This document shows positions 12,101 to 24,761 of a DNA stretch of 64,000 nt, piece after piece. The DNA is from Anseranas semipalmata (Eukaryota; Chordata; Aves; Anseriformes; Anseranatidae). The position numbers and the translations under genes are program-made. The notes under the pieces are model-generated. The model saw only the letters and a list, made by a program, of their open reading frames with translations. It searched no databases and was not told the DNA's origin. Location of the stretch: NCBI GenBank assembly GCA_013399115.1, contig VXAA01003385.1, forward strand, positions 1 through 64,000. The letters run 5' to 3'. Numbering within the stretch: the stretch's first letter is position 1; each line of letters begins with the position of its first letter.

Positions 12101-15100
12101 AACTAGGGCTAATACAGCCCTGTCTTCCCTCCCACCTCTGGGTCCTGATTCCCTCTTACTTTCCTCTCATCCTCCAGGGAGCCCATTCCACCGGGAATGT
12201 GGTGTGTTATCTGCTGATGATAGGGACGATGAAACTGAGGATGGGAAGGAGTTCCAGCTCATTTGATGGTTGGGTAGTGCGACTGTCATTTTTAATGTGC
12301 TAAGAGCAGGCTGTTGGGGTACTGTTCATTTTATATCGTCATTACCTAACTCCTGTCCACAGTAGTTTAGTCATGTGGATGCCCCAAGCAAATGACAGTT
12401 GCTATACTATTTACTAACTTTTTTTTTTCTCTTCATGGTAATAAAACACCTAAACTAAACCATCGTATTCTTTTTAAGTTGGAAATACCATTGGAAAGAT
12501 GACCACCACCAGCAGTACTACAACCCTTAATGAGACTTCACACTCTACAGTGCAAGGTAATGCTCCTGGCACTTCTGTTCCTACTTTTCAGTAGCATTGA
12601 GAAAAGTAATATGTATTACTGCATCTCTTAAACTGCCCTGTAATAGTTTACCCTTTATTGATTCATGAACAGCTGTAGGGCAGGAGGGAGGCACTCTGAT
12701 TGTTGCATCTATTCCAGGACAACTGAAGATATTTAAGAGAAACTGATGAACGGTAGAAAACAAGCCAATTCTCATGCCTTTAGGTACCCCAGAGCAACAG
12801 GATGTTAATCCTTACCAGAGAGAGGTGGAATAAAATGGGAAAACTGTATGTGCAGAACTAGAAATATTTGCCAACATCAATTTACAGTTAAAAAGAGGTG
12901 AACCAGGTCAAGAAGTCTTCTAGGCTGTTGACTTCAGTGCTGCTGAGAAAAAGGCAAGGCATTTGTTCGTTTGATTTTTTTTTTTTAAGATCAGAATGGA
13001 TTCAAGGTGCACCGTTCTTGAGCTCATTGCTAAAGCACATGTTTATTTCATAGGGTGATCTCATTTTTACTACATTAAGGTGCACGGCTTTAAGCAATGC
13101 ATGTGTTTAAGCCAACCATGCAAAAGGGATTTTCCTTAGTAATTTTTACTCTGTATTCCTTTGCTCATCTCATTTGCTGTTGGCTAACAAGTGAGATGAA
13201 TAGCTAGTACTCTACTCATTGACTCACTTTGTCATTGTATTAATTGCGTCACTGACTCACACCCAAATTCAAAGCAACCTACATGGCTTCTTTTCACCTG
13301 TATGAGCATGCAGTCCACATCCAGATGTGTTCCCAAGGTTGCAGAAGCAAGCACTCAGAACCTGGGGAAAACCCAAAGCTGTGTTCTGGCTACAATGTTA
13401 AGCCAATGTGGGAAAGGTTTAGCCCCAGGCATATCCCTGGCTTATACTGATACAAAAATCAACAACTCCAAGAAAGAATGTGCTTGTAATTGTAAAATCA
13501 TGGACTGTTTCTCAAAGGCAATTAAATCTGCAACTTAATATCCCAGGTAGTTCGGTATAAAAGTTGTGGGTTTACTGCTCACCATTAGGACTAGTTGGCT
13601 ATGATTATACCAAAGAAAAGGCAATGAAATCATTCTCTCCTTTTTTTTTTTTTTTCCTCCATTTTGGTAGTTAGTACAAAGGTATAAATTTGTTGCATTT
13701 GTTCTTAAATCTGAGCTTGCTCATAATGTGTGTGCAATTGCAAAGAGGGTTGACAGAACTGTGCTAGAGTAGACTTTTTCAGTGTTAAGGAGATCCCTTC
13801 AAAGGAGATACACCTGCTGCTTGATTCTGATGGCAGTATTGCTCTTCTTGTTGTCTCTAAAGTTATGCACTTTGTTTTCCGGCCACGATTAAAATCAGTA
13901 GAGCTGCTGCTAGGTACATAACATTTGCAATGTGGGAGGGTGCTGTAAGACACCAATTACTTCAGAGAAAAGAATAATCACAGAATGGCATAGGCAACAG
14001 TGCAGAACTGGAGGGAGGGATGTATGCGCAGTGACTCTGTCAGGAACAGGAGTTTAAGAGCAGCCCAGCAGATCATTGCTAGGCAGAAGAGACCATTAAC
14101 CTTTAAGGAATTTTGAAAAGTGATACAGCAGTGAGGACAGAAGTGAGAGTGTTAGGATGCCTGAGAAACTAAAGAAGCATGAGCAGGAAGAGGAAAAAAG
14201 AGAACTGGAAAAGCAGAAGTGAAAGAAAGGAGGGAAGGACAAAACCGTTAAGACTGAAGCAGAGTTTATATTTAAAAGGTCTATGGAAATAGGTGCGTTC
14301 ACAGGAGCCTTTTTGTGTAGAGACAGCATAAGCTCACAGAAGGCTGCTTCACTGAGTATCAGTCCATCCCTACTTAACACAACTACAATATGTTCCTAGT
14401 GTGAGCCCAGTTTGTAATAGAGATGCAGCAAAAGGAAAGAACAGATTGAGGGACAGGAAAAGGAACTGAAACAGAGGAATAAAAACTAGAGAAAACACAA
14501 TGCCTGAGTAGGTCAAGGAAGTCAGTGACAACATGGTGGATACAACATCTGGATTAGACCATGACATGGAAATGGAAGAGACCAAAGAGAAGGAGATGTG
14601 GAGAATTCAGATGCAGAGCATTTGAGCACTGCTGTGCATACAGTGTAGTTATGTTCTTGCTGCACTGAAGTCTGTAAGCATTCTGCAGAGGGATAAAACC
14701 ATTCTGATGGAATGCTCTCTGCTATGTTCCCACTTGGAGCCTGCAAACATAGAGGAGAGTATTGTGCTGTGGTACTTTAATTATAGTAAGTTAAAAATGA
14801 AAATGATTAATACTTCTTTTCTTGTTTTCTTTTTTCCTTGAAGAGAGTAGCAGTTCATCCAATCTCTCTGCTATACCATCCACGCTGTCTACGTCATCTA
14901 CAAGAGGTACGTATCCGTTTGTCTGTCCATTACTGTGAATCTAGGAGCTAGCTCCAACACTACCCCCAAACCATACCAAATTCTAAAGGAATATCCATCA
15001 AAAGTGAGTATTTGAGAGAGGCATTATCATTTTAGGAGAATGGGAGGCAACACGTAAAATAACTCTAAAATGAAGCTATACTATTTTTCAAGTTTAGGTA

Positions 15101-18100
15101 GCATGCTTCATGGGTGGAAGCAATGACATTTGCAGTGCCACAAAAGAACAGGAATCAAAAATAAAGCTTCAGGGAAGAGTTGAAAGAAATGGCTCTTTTT
15201 TAATGTTTATTCTTTGTCTCCAAGCAAACTTCTTCCTTTTTCATGTAGTAAAACTGAGTATGTTGTTATGTAAACAGTACATATCTGTTTAATGATATTT
15301 CTCAGTAAATAGATTTAGGGTATAATGAAGGCATCGGGACTTGAGTTTCAAGAGTAAGACTCCATTTCCTTTTAGGTAAGACTCATGGCACCTTATACAA
15401 TAGAAGCTAGTCTTTCTAGAGCTCATAGCACAAAACATTGGAGTTCAAGCAAGACATGAGCAGCAGATCTGAGATAATCTGTCACAGGTATTTTTGCATT
15501 GTTCTAGCACTACCATCTTACCTTCACACCTTGGCAAAAGAACTGTAAGTAAAAATGATTTCTCAGCACTGTTGCAGTTGTGATGCTCCAACACAAATAA
15601 CGTGTTTACAAAACACAACTTTGTAGAAAAAAGAAACAGCTTTATTAGATCAACTACTAGAGTTTGAAAGCAGATTTTTAACCTGAGACACGAACAGTTC
15701 ATCCACTTGGATTTGCAGTGTTCCAACCTTTGGCTATGTTAATGTGAGATTATTAAAAATGGAAATTAAGAAAATGTTTTTCTGGAAGAGCTTATGCAGG
15801 CGTATTTCACGTTGGTTAAGACTGAGTAAGAATTAATGTCATGCAGTCATTCAGTCTGCGATGCATGGATAAAAGGTTGTATCTGAGAGAAGAGAAGAAA
15901 AGCTAGTTCCATGCATGCACTGGGTCCCCTTTGTGCTAAGAGCCATGTGAACGTAGGGCAGAAATGTTGTGCCTTCCCTAAGATACCTTGTGTATTTGTG
16001 GAGTTTTATGCTGATCATAAGGTCCCAGCTAAGTCATTGCATTTCCAGTACAACTCTCAACTTGTGCCTCTGCAGTCTGCAGATAACCTCTGAGCTACCA
16101 TGATTTGTTTGCAATTCATTTAAGAATAAAATACTCATCAGGGGAAAAAAAAAGTCTTTGCAAGGAGCTTTGTATAACAAGGAAGTGGTGCAGTTTCTCA
16201 TTCCATTACCTTCACTATACCAGTTTAAGCATGCCTAACTTGGAAAGTGGAGAAAAGAGATTTTTGTAATCCCTTTGTTGCCTTAGGGCCTTCCCCATGT
16301 GCAAAGCCAATGTTAAACACAGGTGTTTAATCCACCCTGCACTCCAGCCCTGACTGTGGGCTTCTTGCAGAGGTCTGAGATTTACTATGCATAGATAATA
16401 ACAGTAAAAAAGAAGCCTGAGCCCTGTACTATTAGGCACAGTACCAACCTAACAGACAGCCATGTCTTGCTTCATCTGGTTTACAATTGACATCCTTTTC
16501 TGTCTTTTTTTGTTGTTGTTGTTAGAAACGTCGTAGATTTTAAGACAGTGCACATCCATTTTGATTATCTGTCTCAACCTCTTCAGAATAAAGACTACTG
16601 GATTTATATACTTAGTTAATTTTGCTTAGTCCTTGCTTTGGTGGTTTTTTTTGGTTTTTTGTTTGTTTGTTTGTTTTTTGCTTTTTTTCAGAAGTTTTTA
16701 TGGCAGCAGTGAAAATCTCATTCTGTAGGAAAATCATTTTCTGTGAAAAAGGGAATATTTATTTCATGAAGACCAATAATTATTCTGTATGTTAGCACAG
16801 TGCTTATGCAGTTTGAGCGGTCAGTCGTGCTCTTTCCTGTTGAGTTAGAACACATGGTGTATTGCATGGTGCTAAGAATTATTATCGTTGCACTGTTTGT
16901 GTAGTTTGATGGATGGATGTAGGACAGCTATTTATTCTTCAAACACAGGTAGCTTACAAAGTAAAATACCCGTCTCTTAAAAATAAAGCATCATAAACCT
17001 GAACTATATTACTGGCATGCATTCTCTTTAAATAATAAAAACTAACTGATGCAGCCTGGGTTTATTTATCAAGTTCAGTGAAGCCCAGCTGGTCTTCTGG
17101 GGGAAAAGTAATTAGGGAAATAAAAGATAAAAGGACAGATGTTCCTAGCAAATGTTCTTTCATCTTACCTCTGTTGGTAAAATAGTACAGCTAAGATTTC
17201 TCAAAGACAAAGAAGAACAGATTGGTGTCCAATTCATGTCAGCTTCCCAAATTCCCCACATGCCTCTGAAAGCCTCCCACTGATGTTCTGAAGTGACTGG
17301 CACTAAATACATCATGAAAGATAAGTCTGTAGAAGATTAACCAGACTTTACTTTTAATATAAAAGTTACATCACCAAGTGCTGTAATCTTGATAAAGTAA
17401 GAAAAAAGCATCTCTAATGAGAAAGAGAAGGGGAGAAGGTAATGTGCAAATTTGCTGAAATTCCTCATGATAGCTGCTTGGATGTTTTTTGCACTGACTC
17501 GTGTTTTCTTTAGGGCAATTTAATGCCCACAGAGTAGGTATTTTTGTGTAATATCATTTAATAATGATACACCTGGAACCATTAGCCATTATGTTGCTCA
17601 GAAACACGAGCCAGTTTGACACTTAGAAATCATGGCTCAAAACAAACAAACAAAACTGTGATTGGTTGACACTTGCATTCAGATTACTCTTTTTGCCCTG
17701 TTGGTATGTTTTTATATTAAGAATGTAGTTGCCAGATATGATTTCATCTCATATGACTGTAGATGGTTTCCATATAGACATCCATATCTTGCTTATTTCT
17801 TACGATGAGCAACCATTTGATATTTATAGATTGTTGTACATTTGGGGAGCTTGCCTGCCAGTATTAAAATGTGCCCTAAATTTTATCTGATGTATTTTAC
17901 ACATGCTTCATAGAGGAACTGAATTTCCTAATTGTAACAAGGTAAGCACGTAAGTGTGGTACTTCATATGTTCCATTGCAATGAATATTTATTTCAGAGC
18001 GTTTCCCAGGGTTATGGCAAAATACAACAATAATATCAAAGAACAGGACGATAAATAACATTTGCTGTGGGGACTGTATTGGGCTGTTTCAGTAGTGTTA

Positions 18101-21100
18101 ATGTTAAACATCTCAGAAAAGCATCATGCAGGCCTGTTCCTTTCTGAATGCTTACATTGTCTTAGTGTTTGCTTTTTAAGTTTTTGGCGTTCGCATCCGT
18201 ACTGGAAGCAGTGTTACTTAATTCTTAGCAAGGACATCATTCTGTGTGTGGCTTCTCACATTTTAAACCACACTTAGAGGAAGATTGTTGTTAAGAAACA
18301 TTTCAGATGCTGTACAAAAGAGCAGAAACTGAATGTCAGGTTTACTGTGGAATTGAGATGAAACTACCTTTTATTCAATTGGTCTAATTTTAGACAATTT
18401 CAAGAAAACACAGGTATAATTGGACATTTGAATCCCCATAGTGAAAAGCTTTCATGGTGTCTAAAAATGACTCCAGATTGTATGAGGTTATAGAAATAAT
18501 ACAGCAGTAGACAGTGCAAAGGGAGCTTTTTCTCCTTAAAATTTATTCATACATAAAAGCTGTTTGCCTCATATTGTCTGCTTAGAGAAGTTTTAGTTAC
18601 ATAAGAGGCTCATGTTTCCTGTTAGTTCCTTCTTAGAAAAATAAGTAATTATTCTTAAGATTATTCTAGGTTCTAAGATTTTGCTATAAATATTGACCTT
18701 CTCTATTCTTACTCTTGCATTTGGCCTCCTGGTGCTTTTATTCTGATCAGTTCATTACTGCTTTAAGTGAGATGGGAAGGGGAAATGTTAGGTAAAAGCA
18801 GAATAAAAGTTAAAGATGTAAGGTGTCAACCAAACTCATGAAACAGCATTCCAGTCTTCTGTTTTAACCATGGCAAGATAGTCTGCTACTAAATAAATGA
18901 TACAAGCTGGCAGACTTAATTTAGTTGAACTTTTACCATGTGTGGAAAACCTTTTGAACCTTAAGTTTAAGATATGTACAGAAATATCTGCTAAGTTTAC
19001 AATACATGCAGCCTTAGTAAAGTCAGTGTTTCAATCAAAAGTAAATTAAAGATTAAACCATTGCTAAAATTTGGTGTTTTCATGCAAAATCTGTTCTCAT
19101 CAGAAAAGCTTAGTTACCTGAAAAGTTGGAAAACTACTCTTGATTCAGAATTTTATCACATTTTGAAATATTCTAAGTTAGGAGTGATTCTGTGGAATTG
19201 GATAGCGTTACCCAAAAGATTTGATACTTTTAAAAGTTATTGGATATTATCCAGGTTTTCTTTACAGCTTTTCCTTAAAACCATTCCTGACCTTGAGCCC
19301 TAGAAATCGGGAGTTAGGTCTTTTCAAAAGAAGTGCACAGGAGAAGAGTCTGTATGCAGGCCTGGATATCCATGAAATGATTTTTTCATTACTCTGTCAT
19401 TCTATGTGAGTGTGACAAATCTTGTGTTATTCAATGTGTATACAGTTGATTATTTTTGTGTATTTTCCTGAGTAATGTCAAAAATAAAAATTTCTCAGGT
19501 ACGCCCACCAATACTAGCCAGTCCACCAACACCACTATGTCCACCACTGTGACTACTCAGCCCACCAAAACCAGCCAGACGTCAACTTCAACTACAACTT
19601 CATCAATCACATCATCACAACTCAATATTACAGTGACCACTTCCAAGATTCCTTTCACTTCTGTGACAGGTGAATTCACACTTCAGGAAGCTCTTGAAGG
19701 CTTGTATATGCATTGACGCTTGTTGTACAATTCTGAAACTGTTAGTTTTACAGTAGTGTAGCAAAGAAAGAATGTGTTTGCATGCTGAACAGCAAGAGCA
19801 AGTTTTTATTTAGTTGGCCATGGTAATGTTCTTCTGAGCACTCCACGTACTTAATAAGGCTTTACTTAACCTGAGTGACCTGACGTATTTAAGAAAAAAA
19901 AATGCAATTAGTCTGAACCAGCAGCCACCAGCAAGGAGATTAGTGATGTTAGGAGAAAGCCTGTTAATTATGGGACTTTGCATTAGGCTTCTGAGTGCAA
20001 CTTCTGTATTTCTTTCATTCTACATTCTGTGGTTTACATGAGTTCGTCTCTACTACTTCCTTCATCACAGCCAGCCTGTGGCTCAAAATACACCTGCTGG
20101 CTTGGTAGAGGGGCTGAGCTCTGTTAGGTCCGTTCGTAGCAATGTAATGAATTTTTTCCCTAATGGAGGATAGAGTATGACTATGAATGAGTCCTACTTC
20201 ATGTAAAAGTTGTTAAATTCAGTTTGACAGTACCCTTGAATACAAAACCAGTACCTGTAGAATTCAGTATTTCCTTGCAAGTGATGCATTATTGGGTAGG
20301 TGGAGCTGTCATCAGCAGAACTTTGTTGGCCACTTAACTCTCTGTGTAGCAAATACAAACCACCACAAACTGGGTCATTTGGTTTTCACATGGAAACTAC
20401 TAGGGTTTATCTAAGGTCATGATATCTATGTCAATATTTGATCTTTGGGGGAAGCTCGTGTTGGGCTACAGAGCTGATCTCAGTCTAGCTGCTTTTACCT
20501 GCAGTGGGTGCCTACCCATGAGACATGGTGAAACAATCCATCAGCTCATCACCACCAGAAGTATTTTACTCCCACCACTCAACTATACTGAATGGGTTGG
20601 TGGTTGTTGAACCTTCTGTAGGCTGAGCCAGTATGACTAAAACCAACTTCCTTTTCTGCTGGGTGATTTCAGGCCAAGCTTAGTGAGTTAAATTGGAGAG
20701 TCGGAAAAACACTAGAACTGGTGTAAGAAGGGCAGGAGCTGCATGCGTGGAAGGAGGAGAGAGGAGGGGGAAAACAGGCAGAGGGAAGAGGGAGGTGGAG
20801 GGGAGAAGTGGCAATCACAGTATTTCAGAGAAAGCAAGCAGTTGGATCAGCTGCTCCCACATCAACAGAATTTGGCACTTAAAAACTTAGCTCTAGGTTT
20901 CGTGTGCTTGGCTGGTACCTTGCCAGTTGGTCTACGTTAAATTTGTCCAACTGGGTCTTTAGATGACATGTCGGTCATCTGGGGGATGCAGGATACAAAG
21001 GAGTCCCTTGAAACAAAATTTATAAAAAATGCCTTTTGTTTTCTTCTTTCAGCCACATCAAAATCTGAGACTGGCATAACCAAAACCTCCAGATTTGACG

Positions 21101-24100
21101 TGGGCAGTTTTGTAGGTGGCATTGTGCTGACACTTGGCGTCCTAGTTATTCTCTACATTGGGTGCAAAACATACCACTCCAGAAGAGGCATTCAGTACAG
21201 AACCATGTAAGTTTCAGAGGGGTTGTCCCTGGTCAATTTATGACTTTCTTGAGGGGAACAAGGAGAATGAATTATAAATTTACATTACATTAATATTATT
21301 AAGAAATTTAGCTGTGATATTTTCTGTCACCCTTTCATTACTCCTCATTATTCTTATGCCTCTCTTCTGTGTGATTTTTTTCCTGTGATCTATTATATAA
21401 TTATTTTTTGTAAGGACCCTTGTCCGTCATCTATTCCGAATTAATTCACTGTGGTTTTGTTTGTTTTCTTTCTTCCTTTCCTGGTTTGTTCAGTTCTCCT
21501 TCCCTTACCATACTCCATTACAAGACTCACCTCTTCTACCCCCACCCACACTAGCTGTGTACTGAGTCTCATGGATGATGGTATCTTTTTTACAACCAAC
21601 TTTATAAAATAATTATTCCACAACTGGGGTGTGTGTTAGGTCCTCGCCCTGCTCTGTGTGATATGTACTAGATTTCTTCATGGCTGGGTATTTGCTTAAA
21701 TGAAGCCTGATGCCAGAAATATTTCTTACATATGCATGCATGCATACTTTCATCCTAATTATTTGCTAGCACTGTAAATACTTCTGCCAGCTTCTACTCC
21801 CTGCACTGATTGTTTACAACAATATTTGTGAGATGTTTGCTATATTTGCTAGACTTCTGATTCTTCCTGACTCTTTTTCCTGGACTTATTTGTTTATTTG
21901 ATTTGCCTTCACCACCCCCAACCCCAACCCATTGTTTCTATTAGTTAGATGATATTTTATTGGAACTCCGTCACCATCTCTCTTTCATATCACCATTTAC
22001 ATACCTCAAGGTTTAGTTTGAGCAGCCAGTTTTAAAGCCAGCCATAGAATCGTAGAATCATTTAGGTTGGAAAAGACCTCCAAGATCATCCAGTCCAACC
22101 TATAACCTACCACTGCCAAGTCCACCATTAAACCATGTCACTAAGCTCTACATCTACACGCCTTTTGAATACCTCCAGGGATGGTGACTCAACCACTTCC
22201 CTGGGCAGCCTGTTCCAGTGCCTCAGAACCATTTCAGTAAAGAAATTTTTCCTAATATCCAACCTAAACCTCCCCACGCACAACTTAAAGCCATTTCTTC
22301 TTGTCTTATCACTTGGTGCTTGGGAGACCGATCCCCACCTTGCTAGAGCCTCCTTTAAGGTAATTGTAGAGCATGATAAGGTCTCCCCTGAGCCTCCTCT
22401 TCTCCAGGCTAAACAACCCCAGCTCACTCAGCCGCTCCTCGTAAGACTTGTTCTCCAGACCCCTCACCAGCTTCGTTGCCCTTCTCTGGACACGCTCCAG
22501 CACCTCGATGTCCTTCCTGCAGTGAGGGGCCCAAAACTGAACACAGGACTCGAGGTGCGGCCTCACCAGAGCTGCGTACAGGGGGACAATCCCTTCCCTA
22601 GTCCTGCTGGCCACACTGTTCCTGACACAAGCCAGGATGCCGTTGGCCTTCTTGGCCACCTGAGCACACTGCTGGCTCATATTCAGCCGGCTATCAACCA
22701 ATACTCCCAGGTCCTTCTCTGCCAGGCAGCTTTCCAGCCACTCATCGCCCAGCCTGTAGCGCTGCTTGGGGTTGTTGCGCCCCAAGTGCAGGACCCGGCA
22801 CTTGGCCTTGTTGAATGTCATACAGTTGGCCTTGGCCCACCGGTCCAGCCTATCCAGATCTTCCTGCAGAGCCTTCCTACCCTCGAGCAGATCAACACAT
22901 GCACCTAACTTGGTGTCATCTGCAAACTTGCTGAGGGTGCACTCAATCCCTTCATCCAGATCATTGATAAAGATATTGAAGAGAACTGGCCCTAATACTG
23001 AGCCCTGAGGGACACCACTAGTGATGACTAATGGCATCTAATATTCCTCTTTCTTAAGCCACCACTGTTGAAACAATTCGTTTGTCACAGAAGACATGCA
23101 ACTGCAATAGCACCATTATTCACATTTTTAAAGCACTGTATTTGATTGTTGTCAATACATGAAATCAAACTTTTGCCCCACTTTGCAATATAGGGAGGGC
23201 AGCTGTTTGATTTCTAACGTGTATTTTTTTGTGTTGTCTTGTTCTTAACTCCAGAAACCTGTCCATAAAATTGTATGCACTGAATATGCTTTAAGTACTC
23301 TTCAGAAGTCCATGAAATGAGGTAGAATTCATTCCAACAGAATATAGGCATCCACATCTAAACTAGTCATTTCATACCATTTCTATTACCCTAAGGTAGA
23401 CACTTAAAATCTGCTAGATGAGTCAACTGACCCAAGCATGTTTGTATTCACTGTGAGGGCAGCTAAGAGTCTTAGATAGAGAAGTACACATCAAAAGGTA
23501 TGGGCCAGATCCCACCTAAGGTCACTTGTTTAGTTCACCAATGACTTTCAGCCTTCTGTGAGCTGTAGTCTGCTGGTACTTTCCCCCTGGAGTGTTGGTG
23601 CTACATGACAGATACAAACCAGCTGACAGCAAGCTTGCTTATCTTTTCAATATCCTTTACAAGTTGTCTGTGGGCTTCAGACAGCATATAGACTACAAGT
23701 GGAAAACCACATTTTTAAACATTTTCTCTAGGTGTTTTCCCAGGTGGACTAAATTAAGTATATGTCAACCAATTTCTTCCAGACAACCGACCTTTCTCCT
23801 TTGTGAAATGAGACTGGGGCGTGTTCTTGTCTCGGGCATGGTTTGTCCGTGTCATGCTACTCTTTTTGTCTCCTTTGCAGCATTCACTTCTGAGAGCAAA
23901 GCATGTTTATGATTCTGACTTCATATTGTATCTCACTTCTTTTGTAATGAATGCAACAATTTTGATTGAACCTTACTAGCTTATCAGCTTCAAGTAATTA
24001 AGGAAAATCGGTTGCTGTTTAGCTTACTATAGAGCTGCAGAACTATCTCATTTGCCATTTATACCCAGCTCTACTCAGTTTTCTTCCAGGCTTGCCTCCT

Positions 24101-24761
24101 TGTCCCAGATTTAGTTTAAGAACTGGGAGTTTTTATAACTAGCTTGCTTTCTTTTTTCCTATTCAGTATCATCCATCTCAGTTGAAGAAGCTTGTTTTAA
24201 CTGAGGTGATGTCATTAGACTCGTTGGGATGCTAGTGTTCAGGTCTTATGTTTTCTCTCCATCTTTGACTCCTGCTGGCTGTTCATGGGATTCAACAAGT
24301 CCCCTTTGCACTTGTTTATCCACAGTAGTGTTTGAATAGACATTGTAGAAGTCAGATCAACAGTATCTTTAAAACAAAGGAACTTGTAGCTGAGCTTGTA
24401 AGCTGCCTTTGATTAGCTGTTACTACTGGTTATAGGTAAGACAGGATAAAAATGCCTGAGGAACAACTGATCTGCAAGTATTTACTTGAATGAAATATGG
24501 AAGTCAAACTGTTAATAAGGCCAGTGAAGCTTGAGGATTGTTGACAAAATTAAGTTCTTATAGCTTCTGGCTTGACTCAGGGAGGCCTGTGACTCCCAGA
24601 TTAATGTGTACTTAGGCCTTCTCAGCAAGACAGCCTTTGTTCCCAAAATAACCTTTTTAGCAGCAGCTGGGTGGCTGTTTCTTATGTTGACTGATGCTTG
24701 TACTGCAGAGCATTAATTACTGTGTTTCTGTTACAGTGATGAACACGATGCCATCATTTAA
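9036..24761 (+). CDS. TMEM123: TMEM123 (porimin), six-exon spliced coding region
   Basis: The product is a small, highly glycosylated mucin-like type I membrane receptor. The human protein was described as porimin, linked to oncosis-like cell death. Coding exons: 9036-9153, 12479-12556, 14844-14906, 19499-19669, 21053-21206 and 24737-24761. All introns are GT-AG and the phases match (1,1,1,1,2). The sum is 609 nt, giving about 202 residues; human is 208. Residues 41-143 are dominated by Thr/Ser with several N-x-S/T sites. A transmembrane helix lies at about 163-181 ([19 protein letters not shown]), and a short basic cytoplasmic tail ends in DEHDAII, as in mammals. The last two exons are unmistakable. 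Exon 1 is less sure because of the ambiguous base at 9070. The gene converges on BIRC2, as expected from synteny. Confidence 0.93.
9154..12478 (+). other. TMEM123 intron 1
   Basis: Intron of about 3.3 kb by the exon model. The part just after the CpG island keeps a frame open to 9440, including an [13 protein letters not shown] stretch that I could not match to a protein. No known repeat ends are visible; there are poly-T runs near 10030. Confidence 0.5.
12479..12556 (+). CDS. TMEM123: TMEM123 exon 2
   Basis: 78 bases between a pyrimidine-rich acceptor (tttttaag) and a caag/gtaatg donor. It encodes a Thr/Ser-rich ectodomain stretch ([20 protein letters not shown]) with an NET glycosylation site. 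Phase 1 at both ends, length divisible by three. Confidence 0.85.
12557..14843 (+). other. TMEM123 intron 2
   Basis: About 2.3 kb. The stretch 13980-14760 is purine-rich on the + strand, which produces several minus-strand Ser/Leu/Phe-rich open frames that are not genes. No mobile element recognised. Confidence 0.6.
14844..14906 (+). CDS. TMEM123: TMEM123 exon 3
   Basis: 63 bases after a cttgaag acceptor and before an agag/gtacgt donor. It encodes [20 protein letters not shown], a Ser-rich mucin-like stretch with an NLS glycosylation sequon. Phase 1 at both ends, so inclusion or skipping is frame-neutral. Confidence 0.85.
14907..19498 (+). other. TMEM123 intron 3
   Basis: About 4.6 kb of AT-rich sequence with short simple repeats: (TTG)n near 16515, (TTTG)n near 16655 and (CAAA)n near 17645. 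No gene or recognised transposon. Confidence 0.6.
19499..19669 (+). CDS. TMEM123: TMEM123 exon 4
   Basis: 171 bases after a tttctcag acceptor and before an acag/gtgaat donor. It encodes the main Thr-rich segment (about 56 residues, nearly half Thr or Ser) with NTS, NTT and NIT sequons. This fits the heavily O- and N-glycosylated mucin-like ectodomain. Phase 1 at both ends. Confidence 0.92.
19670..21052 (+). other. TMEM123 intron 4
   Basis: About 1.4 kb, with a G/A-rich patch at 20740-20815. Nothing else recognised. Confidence 0.6.
21053..21206 (+). CDS. TMEM123: TMEM123 exon 5 (transmembrane)
   Basis: 154 bases after a ttctttcag acceptor and before an accat/gtaagt donor. It encodes the membrane-proximal sequence, the single transmembrane helix ([19 protein letters not shown]) and the start of the basic cytoplasmic tail (SRRGIQYRT). 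It closely resembles the conserved C-terminal part of mammalian porimin and is the strongest identifier of the gene. Confidence 0.96.
21207..24736 (+). other. TMEM123 intron 5 (carries a CR1 insertion)
   Basis: About 3.5 kb, of which roughly 1 kb (22043-23030) is an antisense CR1 fragment. A short (ATGC)n run lies near 21730. The remainder is unremarkable AT-rich DNA. Confidence 0.7.
22043..23030 (-). mobile_element. CR1 LINE 3' fragment with reverse-transcriptase C-terminus
   Basis: On the minus strand this reads from the RT core to the CR1 3' end. Visible motifs in order are [20 protein letters not shown] (catalytic Asp pair), the [13 protein letters not shown] region, and the RT tail with RRLRGDLI. 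It then continues in another frame through [12 protein letters not shown] and [19 protein letters not shown]. The frame switch near 22310-22335 is a frameshift, and the 5' end is cut off near 23030, so the copy is dead. The 3' end shows the CR1-type short repeats (gattctacgattctatg as read on the minus strand). It lies antisense in TMEM123 intron 5. Confidence 0.95.
24737..24761 (+). CDS. TMEM123: TMEM123 exon 6 (last coding exon)
   Basis: After a tctgttacag acceptor, 25 coding bases complete Ile and add DEHDAII before TAA (24759-24761). The same C-terminal heptapeptide ends the mammalian protein, which fixes the acceptor and the phase. Confidence 0.95.

Noticed and set aside
14096..14746. 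Three overlapping minus-strand Ser/Phe/Leu-rich frames
   Set aside because: Mirror of a purine-rich patch in TMEM123 intron 2; no domain.
22135..22908. 257-codon + strand open frame
   Set aside because: It is the antisense of the CR1 reverse-transcriptase sequence, which explains the region fully on the minus strand.
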